Positions 60,965 through 64,000 of a stretch of DNA of 64,000 nt are shown piece after piece. How positions within the stretch are numbered: position 1 is the first letter of the stretch; the number at the start of each line of letters is the position of its first letter. A program made the position numbers and the translations under genes. This stretch comes from Streptomyces wedmorensis. GTDB lineage: Bacteria; Actinomycetota; Actinomycetes; Streptomycetales; Streptomycetaceae. Where the stretch lies: assembly GCF_000716445.1 (NCBI RefSeq), contig NZ_JNWK01000038.1:1-64000 (forward strand), in the 5' to 3' direction. Under the pieces are notes generated by a model that did no database searches, had not been told where the DNA came from, and saw only the letters and a list, made by a program, of their open reading frames with translations.

Positions 60965-61369
60965 ATGCACTTCGATCAGCCGCTGCCTCGCGAGGTGAAA
61001 GTCATCGATTCGGCCTCGCTGTTCAGGCTGGAGGAACGGGCGTGTGACCTCAGCCTGAACTCGCGACTGGACCCGGCGTGGGTGCGGGCGAATGCGGCAC
61101 CCGATGGCACCCACTACCTGTGGCCAGCCCTGTGGAACGGCCTGTCCCACCGCCCGGATGTTCCACGTCAGCTGCGGTGCGAGCTGTTGATCACTCTGCG
61201 TGCGGGAGACCATGTGGTGAGCTGGCTGGACGTGCTTCCGGACGACTTCACCCCGTTGCCGAGGGTGACCTCACGGGAAGAGGGCATGCAGGTCAGCCAG
61301 CTCCTTGACCGTGTTCCTTCGGTAAGAGAATGGCTACTGCGGGAGGGCGAGGGATCGGACCGGCTGTGA
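60965..61369 (+). CDS. Hypothetical protein, passenger of the IS5 element
   Basis: The 134-residue protein begins MHFDQPLPREVKVIDSASLF and continues RLEERACDLSLNSRLDPAWV, THYLWPALWNGLSHRPDVPR, QLRCELLITLRAGDHVVSWL, DVLPDDFTPLPRVTSREEGM. It has balanced composition and is intact. It converges on the transposase and overlaps its 3-prime end by 36 bases. The family was not recognised; the aromatic, acidic composition is like that of immunity-type proteins. Confidence 0.6.
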   Translation: MHFDQPLPREVKVIDSASLFRLEERACDLSLNSRLDPAWVRANAAPDGTHYLWPALWNGLSHRPDVPRQLRCELLITLRAGDHVVSWLDVLPDDFTPLPRVTSREEGMQVSQLLDRVPSVREWLLREGEGSDRL

Positions 61370-62190
61370 CAGGCGTCGCCAGCAGATGAGCGCGCATCCC
61401 AGTGTCAGGAAGGCTTCGTGGATGTCGTCGCGGATCTCCCAGCGGATCCGCAGGCGGCGGAACCGGTGCAGGTGGGCGAAGGCGCGCTCGACAAGCCAGC
61501 GTTGGGTGCCAAGTCCGGAGCCATGTTCGGTGCCGCGTCGCGCGATCAGCGGCTTCACGCCGAGCGCGCGGACCAGGCGGCGGTACTTGTCGTGGTCGTA
61601 GCCGCGGTCCGCCAGCACGACGTCCGGGCGGCGCCGGGGCCGGCCGCGCTTGCCACGCACGGGCGGCACGGCTTGGAGGAGCGGGATGAGCTGGGTGACG
61701 TCGTTGCGGTTGCCGCCGGTCAGGGTGACGGCGAGCGGGATGCCGGTGGCATCGGTGATCAGGTGGTGCTTGCTGCCCGTCCTGCCCCGGTCGACAGGGC
61801 TTCGTCCCGTCTTGGGTCCCCTTTTAACGCCCGGATGTGGGAGCCGTAGACCGCCGCCCGGGAGAAGTCCGGGGCGTTCGCGCCGCGCAGCTCGGCAAGC
61901 AGGACCTCATGCAGGCGGGGCCACACCCCGACCTCGGTCCACTCCGCCAGGCGGCGCCAGCAGGTCATACCTGATCCGAAGCCGAGCTCCTGCGGCAGGT
62001 GCTCCCAGGCGATCCCGGTGTGCAGGACGAACAGGATGCCCTGGAACACCTGACGGTCCGGATGCCGCTTCCGCCCGGGATGGCGAGTGCGACGTTCGAT
62101 TTTCGGCAGCAGCGGTTCGATCACCGCCCATAGTTCGTCCTCTACATGCCACGGCTTCGGCCGAGCCACCCCGCACCCCCAGATCGACAC
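61334..62190 (-). CDS. IS5-family transposase in two frames joined by an AAAAGG slip site
   Basis: The first frame (from 62190) reads WHVEDELWAVIEPLLPKIER, FQGILFVLHTGIAWEHLPQE, FGSGMTCWRRLAEWTEVGVW and DFSRAAVYGSHIRALK. At GTTAAAAGGGG (about 61818-61828) a -1 slip gives RGPKTGRSPVDRGRTGSKHH and the second part: GKRGRPRRRPDVVLADRGYD (second Asp), RRGTEHGSGLGTQRWLVERA (Glu region) and RWEIRDDIHEAFLTLGCALI. Both halves are intact, so frameshifted expression is likely rather than decay. Confidence 0.75.
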
Positions 62191-62236
62191 TTCCGGAGCG
62201 ATCCAACCACCCGAAGATCATTTCGTTAGGAGTTCT

Positions 62237-62458
62237 AAGTGCCACTGAGATGCCATCGCAGCCGAGACCGCGCTGCGGGAACTGAGCCCTACAACCCGTA
62301 GGGTCTCGTCGCCAGTGGCAGAGGCCGTGCTCGCTGACCTGCGGCTCTTCCGGTGTCTCAGGCTGGTAGCCGGCTCGCCAGTCTCATGAACGTGGCATTC
62401 CCTCGTGGTCTTGGCCGACCGTTGTGATCGGGCTACCCGACTCCGATCCGGGGGATGG
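62237..62458. other. Intergenic region
   Basis: No gene. A small hairpin CCCTACAACCCGTAGGG lies at about 62286-62302. Confidence 0.35.
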
Positions 62459-63124
62459 TCAGTGGGGTCGGGTTTGGGTGGTGCGCCACAGGCGGCGGGG
62501 CAGGTCGCCTTCCTCGAAGGGGTGGACCTCGTTCAGGGTCCAGCCGTCGGCGAGGGCGTCGACGAGGGTGCGGGAGAAGAAGTGGACGGCGAAGCCTCCG
62601 TGTTCCCAGATGTCGTCGCCGTGGGCGATGCCGGCCCCGTAGTGGGCGTCGCCGGTGTGGCGAACGGTGTAGACGAAGGTGCCTCCGGGCCGCAGCACCC
62701 GGGCGACGTCATCGACGAGGGCCTGGATCTCCTTGGTGGACAGTGCCATGCAAAGGAGCATGTGCGCGAACACCGCGTCCACCGACGCGTCGGGCAGCGG
62801 TAGCGGCTCGCGGACGTCGTGCACCGCGGTGCTGACCCGCTGGTCGAGGCCTCGGGCGCGGGCGGCGGCTTGGAGCTGCTGGAGGCCGACCGGGCTGAAG
62901 TCGGTGGCCTGGACGGTGAAGCCCTGTGCCGCGAAGTGGAGAGCGTCGCGGCCGTGGCCGGCGCCGAGTTCCAGTACGTCGCGTGCCCCGGCGGCTCGGA
63001 AGACGTCGGCGGCGTGGACCGCGGGCGCGGAGGGCTTCTCGCCGTACATCCCCGGGTGGGCGGCGTAGGTGTTCTGCCAGTGCGCCCGCTGCGCCTCGGC
63101 CAGGTTCTCTTCGTCGCCTGTCAC
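62459..63124 (-). CDS. Class I SAM-dependent methyltransferase
   Basis: GTG 63124, preceded by GAGGATC, gives 221 residues; in-frame sequence upstream is less protein-like. AAGARDVLELGAGHGRDALH (motif I), FTVQATDFSPVGLQQLQAAA (motif II), VHDVREPLPLPDASVDAVFA and VARVLRPGGTFVYTVRHTGD are the methyltransferase_11/25 motifs. Homologues next to ArsR-type regulators are often linked to metal or metalloid response, but the substrate is unknown. It is divergent from the ArsR gene, 118 bases away. Confidence 0.85.
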   Translation of the reverse strand: MTGDEENLAEAQRAHWQNTYAAHPGMYGEKPSAPAVHAADVFRAAGARDVLELGAGHGRDALHFAAQGFTVQATDFSPVGLQQLQAAARARGLDQRVSTAVHDVREPLPLPDASVDAVFAHMLLCMALSTKEIQALVDDVARVLRPGGTFVYTVRHTGDAHYGAGIAHGDDIWEHGGFAVHFFSRTLVDALADGWTLNEVHPFEEGDLPRRLWRTTQTRPH

Positions 63125-63242
63125 GATCCTCGCCCTCTGTGTACTGGTCAGTGGCCTGAGCGTAGGCCCAAGCTGAAGCTCCGTGCCACGCAGCCAATCA
63201 TCCACGATTCCATGAATTCAGGGATCGCTGTACTGTCGAGGG

Positions 63243-63578
63243 GTGCTGACCGTTGCTTCCGACATCGAGGTGCTGGCCCGTTTCGGCCGCGCGCTCGCCG
63301 ACCCGATCCGCTGCCGGATCCTTCTCGCCCTGCACCAGGCACCGGCCTACCCTTCCGACCTCGCGGACGCGATCGCCGTCTCCCGGACCCGGCTGTCCAA
63401 CCACCTGGCGTGCCTGCGGGACTGCGGTCTCGTCGTCACCGTCCCGGACGGGCGCCGCACCCGCTACGAGCTCGCCGACGAACGCCTCGGCCACGCCCTG
63501 GAGCACCTGCTCGCCGCGGTGGTCGCGGTCGCGTCGGACCAGACCTGCCCCGACGCCGCCACGGAGGGCTGCTGCTGA
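63243..63578 (+). CDS. ArsR/SmtB-family metal-responsive repressor, CmtR-like
   Basis: The 111-residue protein has the winged helix ALADPIRCRILLALHQAPAY, PSDLADAIAVSRTRLSNHLA, CLRDCGLVVTVPDGRRTRYE. CLRDC places two cysteines in the recognition helix as in CmtR, the Cd/Pb sensor of mycobacteria, and further cysteines lie in the tail (DQTCPDAATEGCC). It is coupled by a TGATG overlap to a cation-efflux transporter, its presumed target. Confidence 0.9.
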   Translation: MLTVASDIEVLARFGRALADPIRCRILLALHQAPAYPSDLADAIAVSRTRLSNHLACLRDCGLVVTVPDGRRTRYELADERLGHALEHLLAAVVAVASDQTCPDAATEGCC

Positions 63579-64000
63579 TGGCCTCCATATCCATCGGGCC
63601 GTCTCCGGCCCGCCGGGACGCCCTCGCGAAGCGGATACGCCTGCTGGTCGCCGCGACGATCACCTACAACGTCATCGAGGCGGTCGTCGCGCTCACCGCC
63701 GGGACGCTCGCCTCGTCGACCGCGCTGATCGGCTTCGGCCTCGACTCGGTCATCGAGGTGTCCTCCGCCGCCGCGGTCGCCTGGCAGTTCTCCGCCCGCG
63801 ACCACGCGCTGCGCGAGGCGCGGGAGAAGACCACGCTGCGGATCATCGCGGTGTCCTTCTTCGCGCTGGCCGCGTACGTGAGCATCGACGCCATCCGCGC
63901 GCTGGCCGGCACCGGCGCGGCCGACCGCTCCGTCCCCGGCATCGTCATCGCCGCGCTCTCCCTGGCGGTCATGCCCTTCCTCTCGGCCGCCCAGCGCAAG
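63578..64000 (+). CDS. Cation diffusion facilitator transporter, partial (runs off window)
   Basis: The 141 visible residues show the N-terminal transmembrane helices: ATITYNVIEAVVALTAGTLA, SSTALIGFGLDSVIEVSSAA (with the metal-site GFGLDS motif), EKTTLRIIAVSFFALAAYVS and PGIVIAALSLAVMPFLSAAQ. The protein should export divalent metal such as Cd, Zn or Co in exchange for protons. It is the second gene of the ArsR operon. A decayed paralogue lies at 17695-18330. Confidence 0.92.
   Translation, partial: MASISIGPSPARRDALAKRIRLLVAATITYNVIEAVVALTAGTLASSTALIGFGLDSVIEVSSAAAVAWQFSARDHALREAREKTTLRIIAVSFFALAAYVSIDAIRALAGTGAADRSVPGIVIAALSLAVMPFLSAAQRK

Larger units (their letters stand above)
60895..62236. 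mobile_element. 1.34-kb IS5-family element with passenger gene
   Basis: AGAACTCCTAACG (60895-60907) and CGTTAGGAGTTCT (62224-62236) are exact inverted repeats. The transposase runs leftward from 62190, close to the right end, and stops at 61334, leaving about 440 bases before the left end. These are filled by a rightward gene (60965-61369). Simple IS5-superfamily elements of this type are about 850 bp, so the passenger accounts for the extra length. It is inserted in another IS5 transposase. Confidence 0.7.

Noticed and set aside
61418..61849. Rightward frame over the IS5 transposase
   Set aside because: Complementary shadow of catalytic transposase sequence.

Overview
The window is high-GC DNA with Streptomyces-type genes: a conservon operon (cvnABCDE), an SsgA-like sporulation protein, an ECF41/SigJ-like sigma factor, a bacterial indole prenyltransferase with a flavin monooxygenase, and a predicted Tap/Tpg-like telomere gene pair. 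Intact operons alternate with a very high load of transposase fragments and frameshifted genes. This is the texture of a Streptomyces chromosome arm or a large linear plasmid. No rRNA, tRNA or CRISPR array was seen.

Layout. 0-8.5 kb: IS110 remnant, a sigma factor/SsgA-like operon, an ADP-ribosylglycohydrolase, a flavoprotein, and broken IS5, OLD/TOPRIM and HTH genes. 9.2-16 kb: a complete conservon ending in a P450 without a recognisable ExxR motif, then a DMATS-type prenyltransferase preceded by a structured, probably translated leader, facing a flavin monooxygenase across a shared terminator. 16.4-21.5 kb: orphan LuxR-type response regulator, broken marR, broken cation-efflux gene, a MerR regulator with ynfA, and small conserved proteins. 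21.7-23 kb: frameshifted tyrosine recombinase beside att-like inverted repeats. 23-25.5 kb: a compact operon of 2OG-Fe dioxygenase, methyltransferase and Asp/Glu racemase homologue. 25.6-32.6 kb: a Tn3 tnpA with its catalytic core deleted, interrupted by an IS630 element carrying an extra gene, then several decayed genes. 32.7-36.3 kb: ECF41-type sigma factor, membrane protein and NDH-2-like oxidoreductase with a CRP/Rex-like site. 36.6-42.2 kb: gene fragments (HNH, panB, MBL hydrolase), a thioesterase, an NmrA-type reductase and a 326-bp element with perfect 22-bp inverted ends. 42.4-44.8 kb: Tap-like/Tpg-like operon. 45-50 kb: DUF4157 (HELTH) protein, SDR with divergent CGNR regulator, IS fragments, DUF1963-like relic. 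50.2-54.2 kb: a 3-kb IS5-type unit bounded by CTAG and carrying two non-transposase genes, then a decayed IS. 54.3-60.5 kb: TetR/GNAT pair, SUKH protein, SAP-domain protein, TetR/membrane-protein operon with a perfect 30-bp palindrome. 60.5-62.2 kb: nested IS5 elements, the inner one with a passenger gene. 62.4-64 kb: methyltransferase divergent from a CmtR-like ArsR regulator and an intact cation diffusion facilitator that runs off the window.

Two themes stand out. First, several mobile units with identifiable ends carry a small intact non-transposase gene between the transposase and the inverted repeat (or, in the 326-bp unit, no transposase at all). Second, several compact operons look functional among the decay: conservon-P450, prenyltransferase/FMO, dioxygenase/methyltransferase/racemase and Tap/Tpg-like. 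All family assignments were made by eye from translated motifs; no database search was run.
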